Source of the DNA: Ettlia oleoabundans
Lineage: Eukaryota; Chlorophyta; Chlorophyceae; Chlamydomonadales
Length of the DNA: 19,948 nucleotides
Assembly: GCA_019693395.1 (NCBI GenBank)
Contig: JAAMXP010002418.1
Span: 1-19,948, forward strand
Direction: 5' to 3'
Positions 1 through 8,657 of the stretch are shown here, in pieces. How positions within the stretch are numbered: position 1 is the first letter of the stretch; the number at the start of each line of letters is the position of its first letter. The notes under the pieces were generated by a model. The model was not told the origin of the DNA, made no database searches, and saw only the letters and a program-made list of their open reading frames with translations. A program made the position numbers and the translations under genes.

Positions 1-21
1 TTGGTAGAGCAGTGGTTGGTG

Positions 22-64
22 CATTCATTCATTCATTCATTCATTCATTCATTCATTCATTCAT
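22..64. repeat. (CATT)n microsatellite, about 10.75 units
   Basis: A perfect tetranucleotide run, CATT repeated almost eleven times, lies about 170 nt beyond the stop codon of the beta-helix gene. It would read as AATG repeats in that gene's 3' flank. No function is visible. It is likely to vary in length between strains. Confidence 0.95.
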
Positions 65-233
65 GTCTGATTGTATCTCCCCGCCAGCGGGTATCCTGGC
101 GCAGACTCTGTAACATCCCTCAGTCATACCGCTCATTCGCGGTATCCTTTGTCCAAAATAGGCAAGTCTAACAACAAACAACATGAAACGCTAGATAGCG
201 GTGCCGCCCAGGCGATAAGGATACAAGTGGCTG

Positions 234-3200
234 TCAAGGGCTGCCCAGCGTGGCAACAGCCAGGGTGAAGGTGATCTGCTGGCTGCCGGCAGGGATGGTC
301 TGACCCGTGAGGTTGATCAGGCTAAGCTCGATCTCATCCTTGGACCCGCCCCCAGACGTGTCGCGCACCTGCACGGCATGAAAGCAACACCGCTGAAGGA
401 GCCAACCAGGCAGCAGCCATCTCAGTGAGCACACCTTGCTACGTTTGTACGCATGTTATGCCCTTATTGTGCCCCAAATGCGCCAGCAGGCCAGCCCTTG
501 CCCAACAAACAATGGAAAGCGATGTTGGCCACTCACAAAACAACCAGCACAGGCAGCTTCCACCAGAGCCAGCACCAGGGCCCACCAAGCAGGGCCAGAG
601 GGAGCCGGCCACCCGCCCCACCTGTAGGCACGACACCAGCGGCAGGCCGCTGGATTGCAGCCGTGGCGCATCGCATTTGATGTTGAAGAGCTCCCCTGTG
701 GCCATTTGGTGGTACACATAGTAGGTCTGGGACTCTCCCGGCAGCCAATCTGTAGGGAGGCAAGCAAGCATTCCACATGTGGCGCATGAGTTACATAACC
801 ACGCCGTGTGCTATGCATAATAATGCACGCCAGCGGTTTGAACAGGTTCAAAGGGTGTTTATGTGGGGCGGTGCATGTGTGCACGTGCGGCCATGCAAGC
901 AGCAGGCGACCGGCGTGAGCACAGCATGTGTTTGGGAGGCCAGTAGCAGCGGTGGCTGCCTCAACGGCGAGTGCGACGGCGGCATGATGAGTTCGCAGGC
1001 CACACAAAATATTTAATCATTGCACCTCCGCTCAGGGACCCAGTGCTGGCTTTGGCAGATATAGCGGCCCCCAGCAGAGGCACAATGCGGTGGGATCAAG
1101 AATGATGTGACTGCTGCTTTAACCAGGGTTTGAGGCCACGGACCTGAGCTGGGAACCGCCCGTATGGTGAAGTAGTTGCCCAGCAGCGACTTTCCACTAT
1201 TAAAAGAGCCCTTACTGCGCGGCTGCAGCAGGAGCAAACAAGCACACTCACATATCACAGCAGCACAGCACTTTGGTGTACTGCAGTTGTATGGGCGTGC
1301 ACCATGCTGTGTGGAAATCAATCAATATGTTACACCCAGCCACGAAAAACCACCACCAAAGGCAGCTGATGCCCCTCACAAGGCATCCTAATAAGGCGAC
1401 CTGGGTGGCGCAGCCAACAGCCAGACCCCTAGCCCGCTGATTCATGGCCTGTGCTGGTCCACCCCGCCCCCTCTCCCGCCCTCTGCCAACCCACCCACCC
1501 TGTTACTGCCACCAACCCCTCTGCCCAGCTCAATCTCACCTGCGTGGCTGCCTGAATGGCATTGTTGATGTTGCCAGGGGTGGTTGCGCCGCTAAATTCC
1601 ACTAACGACGCAATGCCTTGCAACGCACCAGCACCGTCGGGCTGCAACACAGCAGTTGTGGGCAGGGACAACACATGCTACTTTGTACACATCTAGGCAC
1701 CAACCTGCCGTACACAGATTGTTTACATGCCTGTAGGCCTGCTGGGCTCCTGCATTGGCGTCGGCGCCTGGTGACCAGCAAGCACCGCCAACAGGCAAAC
1801 GGCAGCCACATCGGCAGCCAAAGGCCAGCCATCGCTGCGGCTAGCGGGCCTTCCTCCCACCTGCTCCTGCCGCAAGTGCACACTCGACTGCAGCACAATG
1901 TGCCTGCCGGAGAAGAGTTTGGCACCCGACGCCACGGCCCCGACAGAGCCAATCCTGCATCCGGGTGCATGAGCGAAAGCAGTGCAGTGCTTTGTCCAGG
2001 ATGCACACAGGCTGGAGGAGACCCAAGCCGCCATGCAGCGGTAACTGAGAGGGCGGGGTGCGGGTGCTCCATTTCCTCGCACACCCTCCCTTCATGATCA
2101 TTTGTTTCTTCTACACGCTCACAGGTGACAGCTAGCATCAAGTGACAGCTGACAGCTGACACTTGCACTCAAAACGCTCAGTGCAGGCCCACATCGCCCC
2201 AATGCATGGTTAAGATGGCACTGAGCAGCCGATGATGCAGGTGGTGGGCAGAAGTTGCAGCAGTGCGGCTGTATGCCCTGCTGTCTTGCCAATTCCCAAC
2301 CTGCTGAACCCCTGACATGTCCTGTGTTTGGCCAAATAGCCGGCCAGCCAGCACATAACACAAGACAGCAGCAAGCAGCAGCAGGAAGGTGGCCCAAGTG
2401 CTGATGAGCCACGATTTTGGATGGGGTGTGTGGGTGGACGACATGGCTTCCGCACCTCAACACCTCTCTTGCAGTTTCTGTGCGGGGGTCGACGTAGAAC
2501 ATCGCATAGGCGGTGTTGGTCTTGCATGGGGTCACGCTGGCAATGTTGAACTGCACTCATAAAGTATTTGCATCAAAGTCACTCTTTGAACAAGGCAAGC
2601 CCGGAAATCGGCAGAGAGAGCACCTCAACACGGCACAGCGGTGACTGCAGCCTGCAGCAAACGCGGATGATGGCAGGATGCAAAGTGCTGGCTGCCGAGA
2701 GCGCAGTGCTGGGATGCAGATTCCCCTCATCCGCACCTGGTTTGAGTCCCAGGCGGGCATGGGCTTCCTGTCAAAGAAGAAACCCATGGCTGAGGTCTGG
2801 CCAGAGGCCGCACAGCCCGAAATAAGCTTGCCTAGGATTTGGTTGCCCTGGAAGATGCAGGCCTCCCCAGCACAGCCGGGCCCCGCTCGGTACGCAATAC
2901 CTGCACAGCAACCATCACAGCTCACACGCGCTTCAGCAGAGGTTGGCAACTGAGCCTGACAGCAGGTACTGGACACTTGGGAGTTAGGTGGCAGCACTTA
3001 AGAGCGCTACGTGGCTTCAGCATTGCATATCATGAACTTGGAATGGAATGAAAGCAATGGACTTCTCAGCTTGTATTGCACTGAAAGGCGGAAGCACAAA
3101 GCTGCTCACGCAGTTGTTTGCAAACTCGTTGACAACCCCAACAACCCCCATCCAGCGGGGCCATTTCATACAGTGCGGGCCCACGCCACGCACCATTGCG

Positions 3201-5263
3201 GCTGTTTGTGATGCTGTCGAACCAGATGGTGTTGTCCAGCACCGTTCCAATGTCAGCTTCCTTGGGTGGCTGCGCCTCCAGCCGTATCGCGTCACCACAG
3301 TTTGACAACGTCTGCAGCAGAGTGCAAGGTCGAGCGGGCAGCAGCTTGAGCTTGCGGGCGTGTTTGGCCGACGCTTTTCCTGCTTCATTCAACTGCACCC
3401 TTCCCTCGGGCAACCGGTAAAGCCTGGTGCTGGGTGACAGCAGTGGATGCGGGCGGGCAGTGCCCAGAGGCAACACTGCCCATGGCAGACCGTGCCTGGT
3501 CATATCAACCTCGCTTTCAACTTACACATGCCAACCCGCACAGCCCCTGGCCCAACGTGGCGCACCCCTGCCTCTGCCTCAGCTTGCATCATGCCAGCCT
3601 AGGCCACCTTATTAATCAGCACCCTGCCCTCACACACACACCATCCACTGACACTTGCATGGTATCAGATTTCCTACACAGCACCTTGAGCTCCCTGATC
3701 AACACACCCATTGCCATATCCACAGCCCACAGACGTCAGCACACAGCTGCAGCCACAGCCCACAGCCACAGGTCGACAGCCAAGTTCAAATTCACCTTGA
3801 GCTGGATTGAGGCCAGGTCAGCACCCAGCAGGCGCAAGCAGAAGTCGCCGAACCCTGACAGGTGGGGCAGCACGTTCTTGAAGGTGTAGCCGCCCTTGGG
3901 GAAGGTCACGCCGCGCCCATTGCCATTCACTGCAAGCAGGCAGGCAGGCAGGTGGGAAGACGATTTGCAGGATAGGTGGATGGAGCCAGCATGCCTCAAG
4001 GCAGGCAGCCGGGTAAGCCTGGATGGACAAGGACGCTACCCATCAGAGCATGTACATGTGCATGCCAATAATAAATTTGCTCTTGCCTGAGACAAAGCGT
4101 GCGTCAGGCTCAGACATGACGTTGGCGCCATTTGTGAAGGTCACCTCCCTCCCGATGCCGTAGGTGGCGGAGGAGAGGTAGAGCATGGCGGCCCCAGAAG
4201 AGGCGGCAGCATCAAATGCCATCTGCGCACCAGCGGGAGCAGCAAGTGCCACAAAATTTGCGCAGTCTTGCAATTCCTTGCCAGCAATGCACAGCATCAG
4301 CCCATGCACGAGATTGTTGTGTGGCTTTGCAAGCCAAACCCGGGGCCGCCAACCATGAACAGCGGCCTGTACATATGCAGCTGCGTCATGCTCGGCAAGC
4401 GAGCAGGCTGGGCTGCAGCAAGCTGTCTGCAGGATTTCATGCCTGCGTTGCGCCTGGTACCTGCCTACATAGTGTATTGCGCACTGGTTGGCGGTGCACA
4501 GACTGCCGTATCAACCACTGCCCCCCCCGCCCTACCTGCAATGCCGGCGCGTCGTCCGCCACACCGTTGCCTGCTGCACCAAACCACTCTGGGAAGACAC
4601 GCACTGTGTCAAACCCAAACACTACCTTGCTATTGCCTGCAGGCAGGCAGACAGGCAGGCAAGCGGGCGAACCAGCAGGGGGTTAGTGGGCAGTTGTCGG
4701 AAGGTACGTGCCAACACAAAAGCTAGGCTCATTAACGTGCAGGGCTGACTCAGTACACCTGCCGACTTGTCTGAATGTTTCCTGTCTGCGTGCTTTCATG
4801 GTGGGCCATTGATCTCCCAGCCAGCCACCCAACCAAATCATTCAAACTGCCCAAAGAGTTGCATGACCCCACACCATGTAATCTAAGCACCACACCCACC
4901 TCTGACGTCAAACAGCTGCCATAGACCGTACTCTGGCTGCGATTGCAATGTCAGCGTGGCGCCGCTATCCACTTGAAATACTGCCCCCTTCTCTCCCACC
5001 ACTGGCTTGCGCAGAGACAGCGAAGTGCTGATGCGGTAGCGACCCGGCGGGAGGTATATCAGACCGATGGACCCGTCCCTGTCCATGGCTGCTAGAGCGG
5101 GCGCATCATCCTGAGTCCCCTTCCCGCTGGCGCGCCCCGCCCCAAGCGCGTCTATGTTGCCGCATGTCTGCGCTGCAGTTGGCTGCACCACTGCCGCCGC
5201 CAGCAGCGCCGCCAGTAATACCCGCCAGGAAGTCGCCGCAGCGCAACGGATGTGCGCCGGCAT
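234..5263 (-). CDS. Secreted right-handed beta-helix (pectin-lyase-fold) protein, 12 exons
   Basis: Predicted 567-residue protein. Exons, 5' to 3': 5263-4900, 4636-4536, 4276-4087, 3929-3796, 3311-3194, 2900-2737, 2550-2456, 1954-1861, 1641-1540, 1222-1144, 749-622, 368-234; all phases agree. Intron 3 is GC-AG; the rest are GT-AG. The ATG at 5263 opens a signal peptide (residues 1-31: hydrophobic Leu/Ala core, then QPTAA|QT), so the protein should enter the secretory pathway. Residues 38-85 hold GKGTQDDAPAL and IYLPPGRYRIS. Residues 133-155 hold VRVFPEWFGAAGNGVADDAPAL, split here as VRVFPEWFGA and GNGVADDAPAL. Both match the N-terminal strand and cap of Pectate_lyase_3-type beta-helix modules (polygalacturonase, GH55 and tailspike-like proteins). 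The rest has repeating short strands, as expected for helix coils. The last exon encodes a beta-rich end (DEIELSLINLTG). Substrate and catalytic residues cannot be named. It may act on cell-wall or extracellular polysaccharide, or be structural. The fold is fairly certain; the enzyme activity is not. Confidence 0.82.
1955..2455 (-). other. Intron 7 of the beta-helix gene (largest, 501 nt)
   Basis: This stretch separates exon 7 (ending AG|GTGCGG) from exon 8 (after CCGGATGCAG). Removing it joins VLR to IGSVGAVASG in phase 2. Open frames inside it, including one with a hydrophobic segment, are not supported by the phase-consistent gene model. Confidence 0.7.
2126..2162. repeat. Short direct repeats of TGACAGCT
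   Basis: TGACAGCT occurs at 2126-2133, 2143-2150 and 2150-2157, the last two in tandem and sharing a base, followed by a partial TGAC. It lies inside intron 7 of the beta-helix gene. No function is evident. Confidence 0.8.
3930..4086 (-). other. GC-AG intron (intron 3 of the beta-helix gene)
   Basis: On the minus strand exon 3 ends TCTCAG and the intron opens GCAAGA. It closes CTTGCAG before TGAATGGC. No GT donor keeps the frame: without splicing the reading continues to a TGA within about 20 codons. With the GC donor the phases match (phase 1), joining RFVS to VNGNGRG. GCAAG is the preferred GC-donor context. Confidence 0.75.
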
Positions 5264-6049
5264 GCTCCCTACTGCCTGCACCTGCAGGGGCTGCGCCCCT
5301 CCTCTAGATCCTTAGCTATGTGAAGTATCCTGCAGTTCAAAAAATAAAGAGAGCAATAAGTTGCAAAACGGGCCAATAGGGATTGGCAGCAACAGCCCCG
5401 GTGGCTGCAAGAGCACCGTTGGCCACCAGGCGCCGGCTACCAGGCCAGGTCCGGCCGCGTCGGCCCCTGAGCAGCGCGCGCGTCTGAAGAACCGCTCCAA
5501 CATATGATGCTGCTCTTCTTCACGGCCTGCCCAAGCCAGACCGGCCGCCCCTTGAACAAGATGTCGGCGGTTGCTGGCTGTCAGCCGGAAGCACTGATTC
5601 CAGCGCAAAAATAAGCTCATACTCACTTTTACGAACTTGAAAACGCAGTATAACCTCGTCCTTGTCAGTCTCGGGAGACCTGAAACGGCAAGGTCAAGAC
5701 GCGCTGCCGGCGCCTTACCAGCACCTGATCTGGATGTCAAATGAGTCGGAAGTCGTTAACAGGTGGTCAAAGGTTGATCTTGTGCGGGCAAGTCGACCGT
5801 GAAATGCCTGTTATGCGGCCCTATCTCTGTGTCTACTGACCCATCCAACTCTCGTCTTTGGCGGGCGTTTGGGCGTGGGACGAAGACTGCAGGATTGTTT
5901 TCGAGTTGCACGCCTTGAAGGCGAGCGAGACGCACCCCACCACTTCACGCACACCTCGCCAGCCCCAATCAGACTCGTCTAACTCACTGATTGGTCTCTG
6001 ATTTCAAAGAGAACGTCCACTTGCGGCAGCCTGGCCGGAGGGCCCGCGA
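5264..6049. promoter_or_regulatory. Divergent upstream region of the beta-helix gene and SGR
   Basis: These 786 nt separate two divergent start codons and should hold both promoters and 5' leaders. No TATA box is convincing; an AT-rich stretch near 5337-5350 lies about 80 nt upstream of the beta-helix ATG. The acceptor-like CTGCAG at 5330 could belong to a leader intron of that gene. The region also contains possible minus-strand exons, listed separately. A 32-codon open frame at 5741-5839 plus could be an upstream ORF in the SGR leader, but nothing supports translation. Confidence 0.5.
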
Positions 6050-6058
6050 ATGGTGCCC
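5316..6058 (-). CDS. Possible exons of an unrecognised minus-strand gene (5' end not found)
   Basis: Four minus-strand segments join in one frame: up to 6058 to 5988 (upper end unresolved), 5807-5719, 5679-5627 and 5329-5316. Donors are ATCA|GTGAGT, GCTG|GTAAGG and AAAA|GTGAGT; acceptors are AACAG, GTTTCAG and ACTGCAG. Phases 0, 2 and 1 match at every junction. The peptide contains LPQVDVLFEIRDQS, STFDHLLTTSDSFDIQIR and SPETDKDEVILRFQVRK, then RYFT and stop. It is charged and not low complexity, unlike most chance frames here. I do not recognise a family. No start codon was found, and the upper end overlaps SGR exon 1 by a few bases on the other strand. It could be a gene remnant, alternative leader exons of the downstream beta-helix gene, or chance. 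Confidence 0.22.
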
Positions 6059-7998
6059 CTGAGCACCACACCCTGCCCTGCTACGGCCAGCGCCAGCCAT
6101 TGCAGCTTGGGCATGAACCGGTTGCGGAGCTCCTCACTGGCCTGGCAGAGTCTGCAGTGCTGGCGCTGCAGCCCTGTGGCACCCCGCCGCCGCCGTTCAC
6201 GACCGCAGGTTTGTGGTTTGGTCTGCTGCCTGCGTGCATCACGCATTGCATGTATGCTGCACTGCCTGTTCGATTGCAAGCAGCCTGATGGAGATAACAA
6301 CATTAGGGAAGGCTGGCCAGCACTCTGGCGCTTAGCCTGGCACCTGATTCCTCCGCTGATGCTTGCCTGCACCTTGGCTTTCTCCGTAGCAGCATAGCCA
6401 CCCCGCCACCTCCGCTTACCGGTTCCTCGCCCTGCTGTGGACCCACCGTGGCATCCCTGCAGTCATCACGTGCTGCCTTGCTGGATCCGCCGCCCTTTGA
6501 CCCCTCCAAGCTCAGCATTGAGTACTTGCCAGGGGGCCGCGACGGCAAGCTAACAGCCGGACGGCGCTACACGCTCACACACAACGATGTAACAGGCAGC
6601 CTGCAGCTTTCAATAGGTGCGATAGCTGCTTGCGGCTGGCGGGGCAGCCAGGCGGTTTGCAAGCTGCTTGGTTTGCTGCTGATTATCACTGAGTAGGGGC
6701 AGGAGGGTGTCGTGCCATTCTAACTTACAGCCAAAGCCGTCCTAACAACTAGTGCCGCTAGTCTGCTCCTAATCTGACGATTTCTTTTAAGCGCTGTGAT
6801 TGCGTAAGAGTGCAAGTTGCCTGGGCAACTGCACGGTTTCCGCAGTGGTCCTGTGGTTGTGCAGCATGCTGGGACTCACTCACCTTGTACTGCACCCATT
6901 CGCCCGCTGGCAGGTCGCGAGTACAACCAACGCCAGCTGGCCGGCTGGTACACGCGTATGCTGCGAGATGAAATCCTGGCAGAGTGGCAGGACACGCCGC
7001 TTCCGGTGCTACGCACGAAAACCACTGCTGGGGAAGGCGGCAGTGATGCGCCGCTTGCCAGCAGCAATGGTAGCGGCAGCGATTGCGAGCAGCCGGTGCC
7101 TTCGCTGCATGTGTACTGCCACGTCAGCGGGGAAGAGATGTGGCCCGCACCACCAGCGCTGCGCAGCTTCATCTTCCAGCGAGAGATGGCTCTGGTGCTG
7201 GACACCATTTCCCATGCGGAGGCCGCGGCACTAGCGGCGGCACCGCACCTGCGGGCAGCGCCCGTCTACGTCCACTTACGCAGCGACGTCCCCGAGCTGG
7301 ACAGGGTGGTGCAGTGGGGGGTACTTGGGGAACGAGCGACGTGGCGAACCGCCCGCAGCTCAATCATGCAATCCCTTCTTTCTTCTGTTATGGGTACTCT
7401 AGATGAGGCAGATGGGGATGCCACAGACGGCAGCGCAGGCAGCTGGAGCAGAAGCGCCTTCTCAGATGCAGCAGCTGGAGGCAGCTGGGACGGCGGCGAC
7501 GTATCAGGCAGCTGCAGCAGTACACCCGTCGGCGAGGCCTTACCGCCGCCGCCCCCGCAGCAGCAGCAGCCGTCCACGCAGCAGCAGCATCATGTGCAGC
7601 AGCAGCCTGTGAAGCAGCATGGGGATCTTGACGCGCCAGCAGATGTGCCCCCGCCTAGCAGCAGCAGCAGCAGCAGCATGAGTGCCGAGCAGGAGCTAGC
7701 AGCGGTTGTCGCCGGCGCCACCACGTTGTCTGGCCAGCCACTAGTCCCCGGCCAGCCTGTTGTGCCGGTTGTCGCTGTGAGCTGCCCCCCCAATGGCACC
7801 CCTCCTAGTTCCAGCCCCGGCACCCCTGCCTCCATCACCACATTGGGAGCTGCCAACGGTGCCGTCAGCCTGGCGGCAGACCCGCCCAGCTGGCTGAGCG
7901 CCAGCGGAGCAGCAGGAGACGGCAGGCCGCGGGCCCCCATCGCAGCAGAGTCAGCGGGACGGGCGGTGCCCGTGGTAGCCTCCAGCAGGCAACGGTAG
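6050..7998 (+). CDS. SGR: STAY-GREEN protein, chloroplast Mg-dechelatase
   Basis: Predicted 465 residues from exons 6050-6208, 6463-6616 and 6914-7998 (phases 0 and 1). SGR removes Mg from chlorophyll a to give pheophytin a, the committed step of chlorophyll breakdown in the plastid. Exon 1 encodes a Ser/Arg-rich, acid-free peptide (MVPLSTTPCPATASASHC, later SPVAPRRRRSRPQ) that fits a transit peptide; the in-frame ATG at 6113 is an alternative start. The core spans about residues 59-244: PPFDPSKLSIEYL, RRYTLTHNDVT, LAGWYTRMLRDEILAEW, SLHVYCHVSG, RSFIFQREMALVL, PVYVHLRSDVPELDRV. H93, D95 and D123 have the same spacing as the His-Asp...Asp residues reported as catalytic in SGR proteins. Odd points: a linker of about 30 extra residues (around 131-166), and a 221-residue tail rich in Gln, Ser, Pro and Ala in place of the Cys-rich end of land-plant SGR. 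The exon 2 acceptor could instead be at 6397. The family call is confident. Confidence 0.93.
7558..7677 (+). repeat. CAG and AGC trinucleotide tracts in the SGR tail
   Basis: Interrupted CAG runs at 7558-7620 encode Gln with scattered His, and seven perfect AGC units at 7657-7677 encode seven Ser. Both lie in the non-conserved C-terminal tail of SGR. Such in-frame tracts are common in algal proteins and often vary in length. Confidence 0.9.
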
Positions 7999-8456
7999 CT
8001 GGCTGGTTGAGAGACGGGTGGGCACCGCTTCTTGCATAAACTGCCTCGCTTTACACTCCTTCGCCTTCCGCCTCATCTGTGCATGGCAGCTGCCTCACCC
8101 ATCCCTACCCCACCCACCTACCGTCACTAGTTAGCACGAGAAGAGCTATGCCCCAATCCCTCTCTCTACCCTAATACCTTGAACAAACGAACCTCCTGCA
8201 TCTCTCGGCACTGTAGCATACCTGCGCCTCTGCGCCACAATCCCTTCCTCATCTCCCTCCTCGCGCCCCATCCAGCGCTGTTTCACCGCATGTGGGACGA
8301 GTGATTCATCGCCGCCCTCGGCACTCACAATTTTCGCCTGTCAGCTCCCTCCGTTGCCGGCTTGACGCACACAAACACACATGCAGCACCCGCCTCAACC
8401 CCATGCTTGCCTCCGCCGCCGGTCCCTGGCCACGAACCCTGTTGTGCTGCGATCGT

Positions 8457-8461
8457 TGTAA
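8457..8461 (+). terminator. Probable TGTAA polyadenylation signal for SGR
   Basis: This is the first TGTAA on the plus strand that I see after the SGR stop, about 460 nt downstream. TGTAA is the usual chlorophyte polyadenylation signal. It would give a 3' UTR of about 475 nt ending just short of the convergent TMEM184-type gene. Confidence 0.5.
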
Positions 8462-8657
8462 GGCTGCTGGGCTGTGGGCATTCAAACATTTTGAGCAGTA
8501 AACAGGTGGAACAAGGCAACAGGTGAGGATAAAGCGCTGGGACTCAGTGCCAAAAAGAAACAGGGTTAGATTCTTAAGGCAAAATGGAGGCACAGGCACT
8601 AATTGCCACCCAAGCAAGAGGGCAAAGGCCGAGTTCACACAACGGCCAGCAGCTTTG

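Noticed and set aside
1602..2168. Long minus-strand frame (188 codons)
   Set aside because: It crosses exons 8 and 9 of the beta-helix gene and their introns in a frame different from the family-like one, with Cys/Arg-rich shadow composition.
2178..2444. Minus-strand open frame of 88 codons with a clear hydrophobic segment, resembling a small membrane protein
   Set aside because: It lies wholly inside intron 7 of the beta-helix gene, whose flanking exons join in phase without it. No family motif is visible.
4637..4672. CAGG/CAGACAGG tetranucleotide-like repeats
   Set aside because: Read as the coding strand, they form the pyrimidine-rich stretch (CCTG repeats) before the exon 2 acceptor of the beta-helix gene; a simple low-complexity intron end explains them.
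5741..5839. 32-codon upstream ORF in the SGR leader
   Set aside because: The leader extent is unknown and the frame is short enough to be chance; antisense exon candidates cover part of it.
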